Of a stretch of 64,000 nt of DNA, positions 13,365 through 27,484 are shown piece by piece. The DNA comes from Varroa destructor. Lineage: Eukaryota > Arthropoda > Arachnida > Mesostigmata > Varroidae. The stretch is taken from the NCBI RefSeq assembly GCF_002443255.2, contig NW_019211457.1, positions 26,838,921 through 26,902,920 on the forward strand, written 5' to 3'. How positions within the stretch are numbered: the stretch's first letter is position 1; the number at the start of each line of letters is the position of its first letter. The notes below the pieces were generated by a model. The model saw only the letters and a list, made by a program, of their open reading frames with translations, had not been told where the DNA came from and ran no database searches. The translations under genes and the position numbers were made by a program.

Positions 13365-16300
13365 TTTTTATCGGTCTGATAACAAATCGCTTCGATTTCT
13401 AATATCTCGTTATAACTGATAATGCACAACCGCACAGACCTCTTTGCCGCTGGCTTTCAACGGGCCAAAAATGACAAACTCGTACCCGCCCGTCTCGATC
13501 TCACACTACAACGGCAGATTACGAACTGTAACAGTTTTGCACTCCTATGCTCAATACCTTCACTATTTCAAAGCGGCACGCGTAAATAGCCCTGGCGACG
13601 TCTCTAGTTTCTTTTTGTCGCTGCTGTTCCCTTCCGTTACGACAACTTCGTCGTGAAACGACAGCTGTACAATAAGCACGGTTATAGCGGATAGGCAGAC
13701 GTGCACACGTATACAAATCTAAACATCTGCAGTGTGCGCACAAGCGACTCGTACACATACAGGAAACTCTAGTAGCAAATAATAGTCATTTGCATTGCTT
13801 GATACCGCGGACGCCCCAAGTGATTTTCCTCTGTCGCTGTTTGTTTTCGACACGCAGAAGTCCGGTTTTCTGGCAACGCTTAGTTCGAGTTGTCGCGAAT
13901 GGTCTCACGTAATCGTGGTGGGAGGGACCCGCTGGAATCACTGTCTCTAGTGAAATTCTCTACCTGGGAAGACTTGCGCTCCCTGAGAGCTTTCGTGGTG
14001 TAACTCTGTAATTGAGTTGCAGCGAGTAACAGAATGTTGATGGCTACTGTCTCCTTCTCTCGATTAGCAGATACCATCCTTACGTTTTCACTTGTCCATC
14101 CTACTTAAAAAAACGAACCCACCTCTACCTCACACGAAAATTCTGCAAGTTTCCACTATTTAGGAACTAACGAGGACAGTTGTGGCGTGCCGTTGATATG
14201 TACTAGTAAATTAAAAACGAAAAGTCTTTGAAAGGAGTTGTTCGTATCGTAAGTGGTTAAGCTACCCAACATGATTTTGAAGACCAAGCCGACATGTATA
14301 TTTCATCAGGTCGCTGAGCTTAAATATATTTTTTTCTTTTAAGATTTTTTTGTTATTTCATAAAAATGGCGTGTGCCACATTTATTTACGTTGTACAATA
14401 CAGTTTTTTCGGCAATAAGCATGCCCGATTTATTTAAGAAATCCGACGGTAAATTCCACTTTTACATATTAATAAATACCCCACAGTACCCGTAGGGGTC
14501 GCCGGTAAAAATAACCATTGGCTGGTTGGTGATCAATGCAGGCTAGTATTTTCGTTAGTGCTCAACTTCTAATTCGTCGATTGTAGCTTTGTATTAATAT
14601 CTACATTCTACAGTCTTAAAACAGATAAAGCTAATATACTAGGCTACGTAAAAAAAAAGTCCTCTGCTCCGTGTCACTAATTGTCCAAGCCTCCTTTTCC
14701 AACAGGAATAATAGTTCGTAATAGTAACACCGGCTGTGATAGTAACTGCTGCGTAGTTAAGCCACGTGCAATTGAGCGTAAGTGCACGGACGCACACACT
14801 GCTCAATAGTAAATATTCTCAATGCAGTTGAATATTTTGGGTATAAACAGGGCCAACGATAAAAGAACGTCCTAAAAACGTCAACAGATGCAGTCGTTAA
14901 TAGCGATCAGGTCACATACATATTTACGAAAAAGTCTTCTTCGGAGCAACGACAAGAAAAAGAAACTCCGGAAAAGAAAAAACGGATTCTGTCACTTTTT
15001 AGATTATAATAATTAGCCTCGTTTTATAAAAAAGTACTTGTCATCTAGTGCTGAACGGTCTGGATCAGTTCTAATGGAAAATGGTGGTGCGGGTACATGT
15101 TGCTATGACCGGACCTACAGCAGCAAATGTTCATAATACGTAGAACTGGAAGGCAGGGAAGTAGAGGTTCAGCCCTGGTAGGCTTCTCAACTTACCCGAA
15201 AGGAGGTAACTACAAGTCCCTGCTATCTTACGTTTGTATCATAGCATCAAGTCCGTGTCAGTGTTACTCTTCATAGCTCTAAATTCGTTTATTTGCGTGA
15301 TTACACCCTATGAGATGTTGTTGGAGCCGTGTGGTTTATCTAGTTTATTTAACCCTGCTGCACGGTACGTTCCCACCAGTCGGCCGAGCTACAGCCAATC
15401 TTTGATTCCGTCAGTTTGTTTACCGAACTTTAACTTATAGTTCAGATATTTAACTAAAGCGACAAATTTAGAACTACGACCCTAGCCAAAAATATAGGGG
15501 GATGAAACAGACGTGTTACATGCATCGACTTTGGGCGGAAGACTCGAGAGCACAGACGCATTCGCGTGCACGAATTTTTGAAACCCATTCAAATAAAACC
15601 AGTGCCGGTGCCGTTGCCATGTAACGAAATCGCTCAGCCGGTTCAAGTTTCACCAGTCGATAAATAAATTCACGTGCGCCAGACAAAGAGACAGACTGGA
15701 AGATGCTAAAAATAATGCTTCACAGATATCACCATTGTCCAACCGTTCTTTCAGACATTACCACTTGAGCTACAGCTGCCGCTTCAATCTTACTGGTATT
15801 ATATCTCTTTGTTGAAACGGTACCACATTGGCTAGTTGGTACGACTGGTAGGTTTCCGGTGAATGAACGGATTACCCCCTCTCGGTGGTCAAACCAACTA
15901 CCCGGATCAAACGCGAGGAACTGGTCTGCGGCTGTGTTTCGTATGGCCACTTGATTTACTACTATTAGTAGCACAAAGAGCAAATAATTGAAATCCCAAT
16001 ACAGCAAAACAGTTGCTCTTCTTAGCCCCAGTCGTTTGGCCCTAGTACCCCCAGAACTCACCAGAACGAGCCAGAGTTACGGCTGTGACCACCCGGCATT
16101 GTTGATAGGTCCGTCGCGCAGGTCAGGCTTATTCGAACACAGGACAATGACAGCACTTATTGATGGAGCACGCTGAATAATCGCAGCAGTCGCTAGTCAT
16201 TCATTTAACGTCTAGCTGTGCTATTGATATTAGCTTTATTATTGATTCCTTCGAAAGCATCGAGACACCAAAGTGCATAAGCGACACTTCACGTTGGCTA

Positions 16301-19300
16301 CGACCAGAATCACTACCATTGCTGATACTGTCGTAGCTGCAAGTGACTGACTAGTAGAATCGGCTGCCTTCGGTTTTTGCACTGGCTTCTTTTTTTTGCT
16401 TGCTCGTTAGCTCTTGTTATTATTATTATTATTACTATACAATCGTTGTGATTATTATAGATGAGCAGCTATTCAGCAAATTCGGTTAGCTGTTACCCAC
16501 TGCTAACCGCTGATTTCTAAACCCACTCAAAACACACGACTAGCCCACTCTTGTGTATTCTGGGCTGTATCCTCGAACACTGCTATTGACTGCTGCTGCT
16601 GAACGTATACTGCACGCAGTAGCCACTGATCGAAGTAGGAGTTTCAGTGGCAGAATGCTTTACTACTTGCTCCTTACGAAAATCTACGGAGCAACCAGCA
16701 GAAATCAGCCTGGCCGCCCGCTTTGCACAGTCCCTGTTGCGGCCTACTGCCGCTGTCGTGTAGGCCGTCGTGTCTACAGGGATAACTCAGATCGACCAAC
16801 AGCAGCAGAATGATACAGTTCTGATTAATGGAAACCGAACACAACGATAACGTAACGCACAGCTTAACAGCTTCTCATCTGGACGGTACTGGGGTCTGTG
16901 ATAATGATAGTGGGGCCAATGGCTTCTTTGTCGTCAACGTCTCAAAACATGAGCATTAACTGCGGCCAGCAAAAGCGGGCAGAAGGTAGCTATATCTTAT
17001 AAAGGTTTCACCTTTTCTAATAAATAGCAGAACTATCGTATGCGACAAAAAACACACGTAATAATGGATCTATGGCAACATTTGTACCTAAGTAACGGTA
17101 ATAATACGTTTTGCACCACAGAATTTAACGAAATTGTTAAGTCTTGTTTCTTCGGCGGTCCAAAGCACAGCACTTACGCTCGTAAAACAAAAAAATGTTC
17201 AGTAATCAACTCGATTCGTTCCTCTATTCCGAAGCCGTCAATGTCACATGCTAATCATATTCGTTCAGCCGACATCTACAAACAAAACAGAGATACACCT
17301 GTTCAATAGCTTTGTTTCGGCCCTGGCCTCCGTAAGAAACGTACTACTATTCGCAGAGTAACAAACTGCGTTTTGGATCTACCGCAGAGAGAAGTTCAAA
17401 TTTACCGCGCCCTCCGCCCGTGTATCATATGCGACCCAAAACACGCAGCAGGGCTCATCATCGACATTTTTCGATCGGCCTCACTCACTCGCACCAGACG
17501 GCACATCGGAAAAGCACAGGGACGGCCCGTTTTTACCCTCGGCGACTCAGCCGTTGGCTCCTCACTCCAGGAACATCGCCTTCGTTCCATCGTTCTTTGA
17601 GTCATTCATTTAGATTGCGTTTCTGCAACGATTGACTGTTTCAAACAATGAGTTAATGGCTTTATAGTATCAACTAAGTGAGTATATGACGAGAACTGAC
17701 AATCGGCACATTCAGGTGGTGTTGGATCTTGTTTATTCGTCGTCGCGTGGGTCGCAGCGATCCATCTAGTACGGGAAGAGGGTATCCAATGTGTGGTGGA
17801 ATCAGTTACTAATCCGTGCGTAGCGACGTTCTATAGACCATCGCCATAATACTTAGTGTTGGCTATTGACGTCCACTAGGAAGTCATAGGGAGACAAAGC
17901 TGCGTCATATCGGTAAAAAAAATTAGTCCTACTCGACGGAAGGTGTCTACTACTAATCTGACGAGGCTTTGTAGGTAAGCAGATCAACAAATCTCTAGTG
18001 CACTTTTGCAGCGTCGAACTGTCACTCAGTTACGGATTGTTTATGTGTGTTATCTTTGGATGACTCTGAGAGAAGTTACTCTTGATGTTTTGAGTCAGAA
18101 TGTTGGTGAAATTCTGTACGGGAATCAGTTTAAAACAACATTGTACCGAACAACATCCTTAGCAAAATCTTTGGTGATCTTCACAGTGGCCGAATCGATT
18201 GATTCATTTAGAGGCTGAACACAGCAGTAACATTATACAAGCAATGAGGTAAGCGTCGATAAACGCGAGACTCACCAGAGAATAGAACGTTATAGAAATA
18301 TTAAAGCATACATTAACCTACTGTCAGTTGTGCGCCGGTCTTGGCCTTCCTGCGAACGAGTCAAGTGCCATAATATGCTTGGTCAATACTGGCCATGACA
18401 TATTTCATTGATTGCCGAAAAGGCTGCTGTGTTGTTGTCGGTTTCAAGGTCGATAGTGAGCGCGTGAGGATATCCTGATTATTGTCAACGATGTGACTTC
18501 ACATAGGAGCAAAGTTTCGCATAGCAAATGTGCGTTAATCATGAGTCATCTTTCGTGCATTACATAATCGTTGCAAAGAAGTATACTGTTCTATATTGTG
18601 CTATATATATTATTAGTATTACGGCCATTTTTATTAAAATGTTTATCGGTGTATTAACCCAATAGCATTACATTACCGTTGCTATAGCTTTTCGCGTACA
18701 ATTTTTACAGTTTTACAGAGATAGCGTTAACCGTAAGCTGACTTAGACAGTAAAACGTAGGGGACATTGCGAAAACGGTAGCTAGGAGCGCAGCTGCTCA
18801 TCTCACGAAAATACTGCAAGTAAGCTCTGGGGAATAAATATAACACTGGTATCACCTCTCAGCAAGCCTTGTGCTATTCTCACAGCTGACCTCAGATGCG
18901 TCCCACGCGTCGATTTACACGACGTTTAGACAAAACACTGCACAGGTGGCCTGACTGAGCGTTGAAAAACATACGTACCGTGTTCAGTTATCGAATAGTC
19001 ATAGCTATCAAACATCACTGTAATGCATTGTTCATTTTTGAACAGTTCCCGAATCTTTGTATCCATGAGCCATCTCTGTATTTCAACTAATTTCGTGCTT
19101 ATTGATGCAATGAGCCATGCTGTTGCGCTGGTCCTAATGTGCAGTTACGGTATGCCTGGCGTGATTTACTTCGTTTAGGGCTCGTTCGACAGTTTAAGGC
19201 ACAAACCCTCGTACCATTATATTTGAATAATTTGATAACGAACGGTTGCTTTTAACGGAATGGGAGTTGATTTTTGAGTTTGCTAGCCATAAAAAAAGTA

Positions 19301-21786
19301 TGCTCTTTTGATGATATTTGTTTTGTGCGTTAAGCCAATTAGAACTCATGACGACATATATTTCTAGCTAACCCCAACAAACTCTTTTATGAAAAGTATG
19401 TATAGTACCAGTTACAATATGAAAAGATACTTCAAAATTGTCATTGGTGAGGACAGTTGCTACTGACCCTCGTGACATGGAAATATGAATCACCTAACAA
19501 CAAGCTCATTCAGCCGAATATTCTATATGTTCAAGAAAACTATAGACAGGCGTTTTCTCGTACTAAGTCGTTGTGAGGCTGCCCAAGTGGCCACAATCGC
19601 AAGCTAGGTCACGCAACCAAGAGATATAAATAATGCCTTATCTTAAACTATATAACCGTTATTTGTGTAGCATGTCTGTTACATTTGTCGGATAAATTTC
19701 GGGCACCATTTAAGCAATCCTGTAGACATTTAAAAATCACCAAAAACTGCTGTTATCATTAATTGTCAGTTCCTAAATATGTTTAACGTCCAGTCAGCTT
19801 TATGTAAGCTAACAACTCTGTACAGATGGATGCCTAAAATCCATAGGACTAACGGCACACATACAGTCAAAAGTAAGACTTAGATTACGCAGTGAGCTGT
19901 AAGAATTGCGACGTCCTTTCGGTGCAAAGATGATTGCAAAGGTTACGGTGTTATGACTGTCGCATGACAAGTTGACAATATATAAAGAGCTATTATGCTT
20001 TTTTTATACGGTAAATTAAAAAAAAGATTTTTCACTGCATGTTGACCACAAAAGGCATTATTGATTTGAAGGGATCATTGATAATTGAAGGTGTTAAGAG
20101 CCAAAGATTTATTCGTACTCAGGGTTGCTTTACTCGATTAACTCTGCTATAGTTTATCTACGGATTAGAGCGCCATACGAATTTGTTAAAGGCTAGATTT
20201 AACAAATTGCTGGAGGATTGAGCAGTTCTAGAAAAGACATTAATTTTATTCAACTGTGATTACGAGATAAATGTGCTCGTTCCAACAGCGAGGGAAAATA
20301 TCTGAAGCGTAACTCAGGTCAAGCACTATCAAATTTGCTTTGCAACGCGAGTCAGATCTAAAATTTTGTTTTACTTTGAAATACTTCGGACTAGCTAGGT
20401 GCTTGCTTTATTCTTGTGATTAACGGAAAGATTCGTGCTGTATAAAACAGCAATATTAATTGCCAATCAAGGAATTTATTTAAGGAAAAAAAATTAGGTA
20501 GGTATTATTTCGTTATCAGGTTGTGATTGTCATTTTGGTACTCGGACTATTCAGACATAAAATCAGTGATCAATAGGAGATTGGCAAATAGTCTTTCTCT
20601 GTTCATTATAGGTAGAAAAATCAGCGCGTAAACCGTGAAATGCCACCTCATGAATTGTGCCATACAGCCGATATCTCCTGCACGAAAACAGTTGTCCAAT
20701 TAAAAGAAGATGGAGCATCATCTTTCTTTACGGGTAGTCTCTTACTCTATCGCCTTGCAATTAACGTGAGGTTAAATAAATATGAATTTGAATATTTTTC
20801 ATAAATAAAGAATCCCAAATTAGCGTTCTATATGCGCAGTTCTGTACGCTGAAAAAAGTTATATAACGTTTTCCTTTTATCAATAGGGCTCCCTATGTAT
20901 ACGTAGTCTGATAACACTAATCTGTTTTTAAGAAACTGTTACGGGGGTTATTTAGAACGTGGATGCTGATAATTTTCGTACTAAGGCAAAATCATGTTTA
21001 GTTATTAGGTTGGGCATAAACAGGCTTAAGTTATTCTTAACGGAGATTTTTTTTTGTATAACGGAAACTACTAGTAGTTCACGAGTATATATGGCTTCTG
21101 AAAGGTTCAATATAGTGAGTCAGTAGGCAGCATGTCTACAACAACGCTCCATTTCGTATTGGAATTTGACATGTACTAAACAGCGATGTTTAGGCCCTAG
21201 CTTGTTTTTCATTTCGGCCTGACGTTGAATGAGCTTGCCTACTCTAATTTTAAGTACTACAAAATTTACTATATGTATATACATAATACAATACGTTTTC
21301 TATTCTAATTTCGCTCTCTTACACGAGCCTTCTTATTTTGTTACCGATAATAGTAAATTATGGCTTTGTATCCTAAGTGAGTCAATGCTGGAGAAACATG
21401 AAGGACAAAACGCCATTGTTATGATTCAATGGACGTTAAGGTGTATGAATTACCGTTTTGAGTCGACTAAAATATAAGCCTCCTCAAATTATTTGAGAAC
21501 ATTCTTCATAGGTGATCTACCGCTGTCAAATATATTGGGTAGAGATTAGTGACAATGTGGCTAAAAATATTTCATAATATATCTAAGCCTGTGCATAGCT
21601 TGGAATTTGAAAATAAGCCTGTTTTAGTCCCTTCTAAGGGTTTTCGTTCTTCAAAAAAGGAACCTGAGTAATACGCTTCTTCTTTTTAAATAATTTTCGT
21701 TTTGTGTTTTTTTTTTGATTGCAGGGCTGTTTCCTCTTTAAACGTCTTATATTTAGTGTAAGATCTTTGCGTTGCCTTATACGAAA
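13365..21786. other. Intergenic spacer between MON2 and CHMP4
   Basis: Over 8 kb without a supported gene, apart from one weak small ORF at 13880-14077. Medium ORFs near 15.7-17.6 kb sit in patches of higher GC and show no family signature. A good 3' splice site (TTGATTGCAG ending at 21724) just before the CHMP4 start suggests a 5' UTR intron of that gene, so its first exon and promoter probably lie in this stretch. Confidence 0.5.
13880..14077 (-). CDS. Small hypothetical ORF upstream of MON2
   Basis: A 65-codon frame starts at ATG 14077 with a strong start context (A at -3, G at +4). It is Lys/Arg/Gln-rich with a helical Leu/Ala stretch (INILLLAATQLQSYTTKAL). A possible donor (CAG|GTAGAG) lies inside, so it could be either a complete micro-protein or a first exon. 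It reads on the same strand as MON2, about 0.5 kb upstream of the MON2 start. I recognise no family, and chance is possible. Confidence 0.22.
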   Translation of the reverse strand: MVSANREKETVAINILLLAATQLQSYTTKALRERKSSQVENFTRDSDSSGSLPPRLRETIRDNSN

Positions 21787-23233
21787 ATGTCGCTGCTTGC
21801 GAGATTCTTCGGAGGTGGTAAATCGTCCGACGCCAAATCCCTGTCACCCGCTGAGGCAATCCAACGCCTTCGCGATGTCGAGGAGATGCTTGAAAAGAAA
21901 CAGCAGTACCTCGAGACAAAAGTTACAGCAGAGCTTGAAATCGCCAAGAAAAATGGCAGTAAAAACAAACGAGGTAAGAAAATTTATTCAGATAAGCCGA
22001 CCTGAACTCTAATAATTTGTCTTTTGGCAAGAAAAAGAAACCAAGCTTCTTGAACCTAATAATAAATGTAAAACATTTAGAAACAACCTACATGCATCGT
22101 TGAAAAACGATTACCGAGGATAATTATAATATAAATTATAGTAATTAGACTAAATATTTCCTTGTCGCAACTCTGTTTCCATTCTATCGTATTCGTTGGA
22201 AGTGGCTCTGGCGGCTCTCAAGCGAAAAAAACGCTTTGAAAACCAATTGAAACAGATTGACGGCACGTTGACGACGATCGAGTTCCAGCGAGAAGCTCTT
22301 GAGAATGCCAACACGAACACCTCGGTACTCCAGGTCATGGGAGATGCTGCCAAAGCACTGAAACGTGCACACGCTGACATGTATGTAGGGAACCTTGCTC
22401 TGGTGGCTTTAGGAGAATCATCGATTCTCTCTTTATATAAAAACACGAAGTACGAGAGCATGCTTTTTATAGTTTTCCTGTTGAGACCGTTCCCCCTAAA
22501 GTTACAGTTTTTACATCTAAGGACTGTAGCTTCAGTGTTGTTGTTGCCACAAATCAAGATTGATTATGAAAATGAAGAAGACAAGCTGAATTTCCCTAAT
22601 TGAATACTTAAAGCAGAATGGTAAATTGGTAAAAAATAACGGAGCTTCGATCGATTACAGCTTCCTATAAAAAGCAATAAACTTTTTTGTACATAATTTT
22701 GAAATTTTTGCTAGGGCTTTGCGACGTTTTCTCGGCAACTAAAGACGTTTTTTCTTTTTTATCGCTCTCTCCCTTTTCCTTCTCCCCTTTTCCAGTAACT
22801 TCTAATTTAAATACTGCCTGGTGTAAACATCTTTAAAGCGGCTGAAAACCGTTTCTTCTTTGAAATTCAATGTTCTTAATGGCTGCTACGTATATATGAT
22901 TGTATTTCCTCTAATTACCCTTACAGGGATGTGGACAAAGTGCACGAGTTGATGGACGACGTACAGGAGCAGCAGGAGATAGCCAACGAGATCTCGGAGG
23001 CCATCTCAAACCCGGTTGGCTTTGGCACCGATGTGGACGAGCAGGAGCTACTGGACGAACTGGACGCGCTTGAACAGGAAGACATTGAAAAAGACCTACT
23101 CAATATCCAAACTCCGCCCGTGGCTAACGACCTTCCGTCAGTCCCAGTGCACACGCCCGCCGCTGCTGCCAAGACCAAGGAGAAGAAGCAAGAGGATGAC
23201 GATTTGGCGGAACTCGCCCAATGGGCGTCATAG
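21787..23233 (+). CDS. CHMP4: CHMP4/Snf7 (Shrub), ESCRT-III subunit
   Basis: Three exons, 21787-21973, 22203-22380 and 22927-23233, join in phase to 223 residues, the usual CHMP4 length. CHMP4 is the main filament-forming ESCRT-III subunit; it polymerises on membranes for multivesicular-body sorting, cytokinesis and membrane repair. The N-terminus (MSLLARFFGGGKS) matches the amphipathic membrane anchor. The core is highly conserved: EAIQRLRDVEEMLEKKQQ, ALKRKKRFENQLKQIDGTL and EFQREALENANTNT. The acidic second half carries the MIT-interacting region (LDALEQEDIEKDLL), and the last helix (DDDLAELAQWAS) matches the Alix/Bro1-binding tail. The start has context GAAAATG. A splice acceptor ending at 21724 suggests a separate 5' UTR exon. 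AATAAA lies at 23258-23263, very close to the stop. Confidence 0.96.
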
Positions 23234-23257
23234 ATACATAGGTGATAGGATAAAAAA

Positions 23258-23263
23258 AATAAA
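23258..23263 (+). terminator. Polyadenylation signal of CHMP4 (candidate)
   Basis: AATAAA begins 25 bases after the CHMP4 stop codon and is followed by A-rich sequence. If used, the 3' UTR is unusually short. Confidence 0.4.
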
Positions 23264-26200
23264 CAAAAAATCCCACAACGTAAAGAAAGTAAAGTTATCA
23301 ATGAAAAACGAATCTAGCCTGCGATTACTGGACAGCCTCTTCCTCAGCGTGTGTTAACCTGGCAAGTGTAGACTTTCGAAGGGGAAGTCTAAGGTCGAGT
23401 ATTTTATGAGATGCTTTTGATCCACCTACACACATACACACACGTACAAACAAAATCAGATGGGAGTCTCTGCTACTACGCTTTTTTCTTATGAGAAACT
23501 ACACGTGTATCCAAATACCAGAGTAGGAATCGCCAGGGCTTGCAGTGCTTTGGCTAGTATAAGGCAACACGTGAAACGATCAGAAAATGTATGCTATGCT
23601 GGAAAATTTGTGGCCAAACGGCACCAACGTGCGTTGGCGAGCAAAAAATAACAGAAGACGATGACCAATAGACATGTATCAAGTGCTTTTGAAAACCCAT
23701 CTAAGACCTTGTCGACAGACCTCCAAAAGAATCGTAAATCGAAATCTCCTTGTCGCATACACATAGTTTCCAGCATTTCTGATATGAAAAAATTAAGAGC
23801 TTTCGGCCCTGGTTGCTGCCATAGAAACAGACGTGAATATGAAGACACGCAAAAGCCATGTGTGTCCATATCTATAGTGTTCGGTCATGGCGGGAGAAAA
23901 ATGCGAAAAAGCTGGAAGGCAAGGGTGTGAGCTAACAGCTGTCGATATGGATGCGATTGTTGAATCTGTTAGGTAATCTATTAACAACAATACAGCAACA
24001 ACACGAACAATAACAATGCTGACAAAACAGTAATAGAGAGCACGTGAATAATAATTAAATGTATAAAGCTTTCAAAATGTGTGATGATATTTTGTTTGAC
24101 TGCATAACGGATCGTTTTAAATTCGTAATTTAATTACGAGAAGATCATTGATACAGTAGAATAGGGGAATATCTTCAAAATTGTATTCAAGAAATTTTAA
24201 GCATATGATTAGTTGAGGCTTTGAGTAAATGCATTCCAATATTCATCAACATTATTTGACAGAATTGGTATCCGCCAGCGAGTCGATAGACTGATATAGG
24301 TACCATGAATTACTGGTTCGTTATTCTTTAATATAAAAGTGGTATTAATTTATGCAGTACATCGTAATGATAACGATAGAATAACTGTGGAGTTATATTA
24401 ATAAAGGATGTCTTCGATGAGCAGCAGTCTTCGACTCGTAAGTCCAACTATAGACGTTGGGACGTTGATGCGTTAGGCGAAACCTCACTTTATCGGAAAG
24501 CTGGCTGGAAAGTAGTAGTAAACTATCGTCAGGGTAATTTAGTTTTTCACTTGATAGGGGCTTGGAAAAAAAGCCGTATACGAAAATTTGACTCAATTTG
24601 AGTAATGCAAGTCTTCAACGTATCCAACAATTAGGTAAGACTCCTTTAATGGTTTTCTGCTTTATTACAACGTAATGTTTAATATATGGGCAAACAAAAG
24701 TTTTAAAAATTATTTGCTTGTGTTTCTATCTTCCTCAATTGATTTAATTGAATGGATTGATTTTATTTAGGCGTAAAGCAGAGAACTTTGATAGTTGCTG
24801 GCATCATCATTTGAGTGTAGAAACAAAATGGAAAAAGATCCAATTTTATGCCGTACGTTTGGCCTGTTTGAGGTGGTTGGTTCATTTTCCATTCTACTTA
24901 AAAAATAATATTTTTTAACGCGTGCTAGAACATCGTTACAGAACGTACTTACGTAACTCGTTTAAGTTTCTACTTTTACATAAAATGTACGAGATTTTAT
25001 TAATAAAAAGAAAACTACTCTCAGTCCGGACAGCAGAACCGGGCAGATATTATAATAGCTGCTTCGTTTCTAGTATATTTCTCTGTCAAATTATTTGCAA
25101 AGCAAAGAATTTAATTGATTTTGATTAAAGCAATCCATGGGTGAGAAGAACGGCGTACCAGGTCATCAGTATTACGTAAGTTGGAGCGGATTAATCAACC
25201 CGTTGTATTAGCTGGACAATATCAAGTTTAAATAAAAGGCTGCAAAATATACCTAACAAGCGTTCAAATGCCACTAGCACCATAATTTCGCAATGGTCTA
25301 CAGCGAAAGCCTGTAAACGTTTGCCTACTTGCTTCTGCTGCCTTTATTTTATTAATTACATTCGCAGTCATTTTCGATTAAAGCCGATTTTTTTCATCTT
25401 TTTGTTTAGTTTTTCTCTGTTAGCGGCTCTTGCGAAATGCAAACTAAGTATATCACAAGCCTAATTTATCGCAAAAAGAGTTGTAAAGGAACCAATGACA
25501 ATCTTAGCCTCTCGCTTACAAGACACGCCCATGAAGACTTGAGTGTTGACAGCACTCAGCGTATAACCGAGCTCGACTAAAGTGGGACGTATAGCCTGTC
25601 ACTGGCATTACAGGAAATTCTTTCTATATTGACTCATACAATATTCGCGCTCTTTTCAAAAACCCCAATTATATTCTGTCGCTTGACAACGAAGATTGAG
25701 GTGTTCTGCTCTGTGTAAATCTTCTGAACTCTGAAAAGGTTCGGGATGAAACCGATAATTTTGCCTTTTCCTTTGCACAGTATGATATAATAAGTGGCAA
25801 AAATTTGCATTTGTACCAAGAACGTCCAACAGCCTCTGAGTATCCTTCACGTAAAACTAGATTCGCACCGACGATGACCCAAAAACGCGTTACCTGATTC
25901 ACATGTTTCATTTAGAATTCGTTGTCGAAATGGGCTTCCAACATGTCAAAGTACTTCGAATTCACTCCTGCATGCAACAACAAGCGTGACCCAAGGAAAT
26001 ATCTCTTGAGAGAGAAACTCCGCCCCGGACAGGTTCTTCAATCACCTTCTAAAAATGTTAAAGCACATTTTTAAAAAGTTTAGTGTGTACGCATTCATTG
26101 TTATTGAACATTTGTAAGTTATTGATAGAATAGTAATTAAAATATTCAATGAACTGCGAAGTCAGTGTCTCTGTCTCATAATCGATCTGGATTACTGGTA

Positions 26201-27484
26201 ACCTACAGATCTCTCTTCCGCCGAATTTAACAGTAAAAAACTTATGAACTACGTTGCCGCTACATAAACGCTTTCACTAAATGGGTACTTTCACCACACA
26301 CCAATGAAACATTTAAGTAACTTCATTTGTATTTGAAGTTTGTTGGAAAAGGCACTGTTTCTGAATAATATGTCTGTTTAAGGAAACAGAAACTTTATCT
26401 ATACTGTAAACGTTTTAATACACGTGATGCGCGATTGTTATATTTTTCGTGCTTTTCCCAAAATGGTTTTGTTCTATTTTAGAGGTAAATTTATAGAAAC
26501 GTAAAAAAAACCTACGTGATTTTATCTTTCGATTTTTTTTGCGAAATTGTTAGTTAGCTTTACAACTGATTTACGTCGATAGTTCAAACGTCAGTTTTAA
26601 CGTAGTAATGAATTTGTCTAAAAAAGGTCTCAAAGAGTTGGTGATTTAAGATCTATTATATTTATGAGCTTCGAAAATACTCATTATCATATAGCGCCAA
26701 CGAGTCAGCCTCTGAAATTTGGTTTGCTTCAACTTGCTGAAAGAAGCCAAATAAATTTATTGAATACCTATGGCAGATTCTATAAGATAATTGCTAATAA
26801 AATTCCTCCAGCCGTTAATTTTGGGAACTAGACTGTGCGCGAAATACACAAATTATGTATTTTAAATGAGATAGATGCAAAGGAACAGCAGAGATTGGTA
26901 CCATGAATAGGCAGCGAGCAAATATTTACTTAATCGCTAGTTTGTTGTAGAAATGGTAGAGTACTATGATATTACTTGACGTTATAAAATTAGGATCAGG
27001 TAATGCTAATGAAATGAGAATCAAATAGTCATGATAGGTCTATCAGATGCCTTTTGTGTGTGAAGTACTAATCCCTTCGAAATTGAGTTGGCTATCTGAG
27101 CGCTAATGCTGGACTTCTGTGCGTCTATAATTCAATGCATCATCTTTGTTTTTCTTTACCCAACTGAATTATTACCGTTGATATGAGAGGAAGCAGCGCT
27201 AGATTCTCTGAAGAAACTCTTCGCTTTTATTCAATATATTATTTTATTATTATCATTATTATTATTATCACTAATTAAATAATTATGAATAAATACTTAT
27301 TAAATGAGATACGACTCGTGAGTCAAACTCCATGTTGTCGATGCTGTTTATAAGGCGTTCTATTTCGTTATCAGGCTATACGAGTGAGACCATCAAAACC
27401 ATATTGTGATTAGCGGCAAATGTTTTGCTGTCTTTCATTGCCTTTATCACAATTGTCCTTCTGGTTTCCATTTGGATGTGGTCG
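23264..27484. other. Intergenic spacer, convergent gene ends
   Basis: AT-rich sequence between the 3' ends of CHMP4 (+) and the carboxypeptidase (-). I see no coding signal. It holds an ATT-rich simple repeat near 27241-27270. Confidence 0.5.

Noticed and set aside
15729..16061. 110-aa minus-strand ORF with a hydrophobic N-terminal stretch
   Set aside because: No family, no clear splice sites and no supporting neighbours; the hydrophobic stretch alone is weak evidence.
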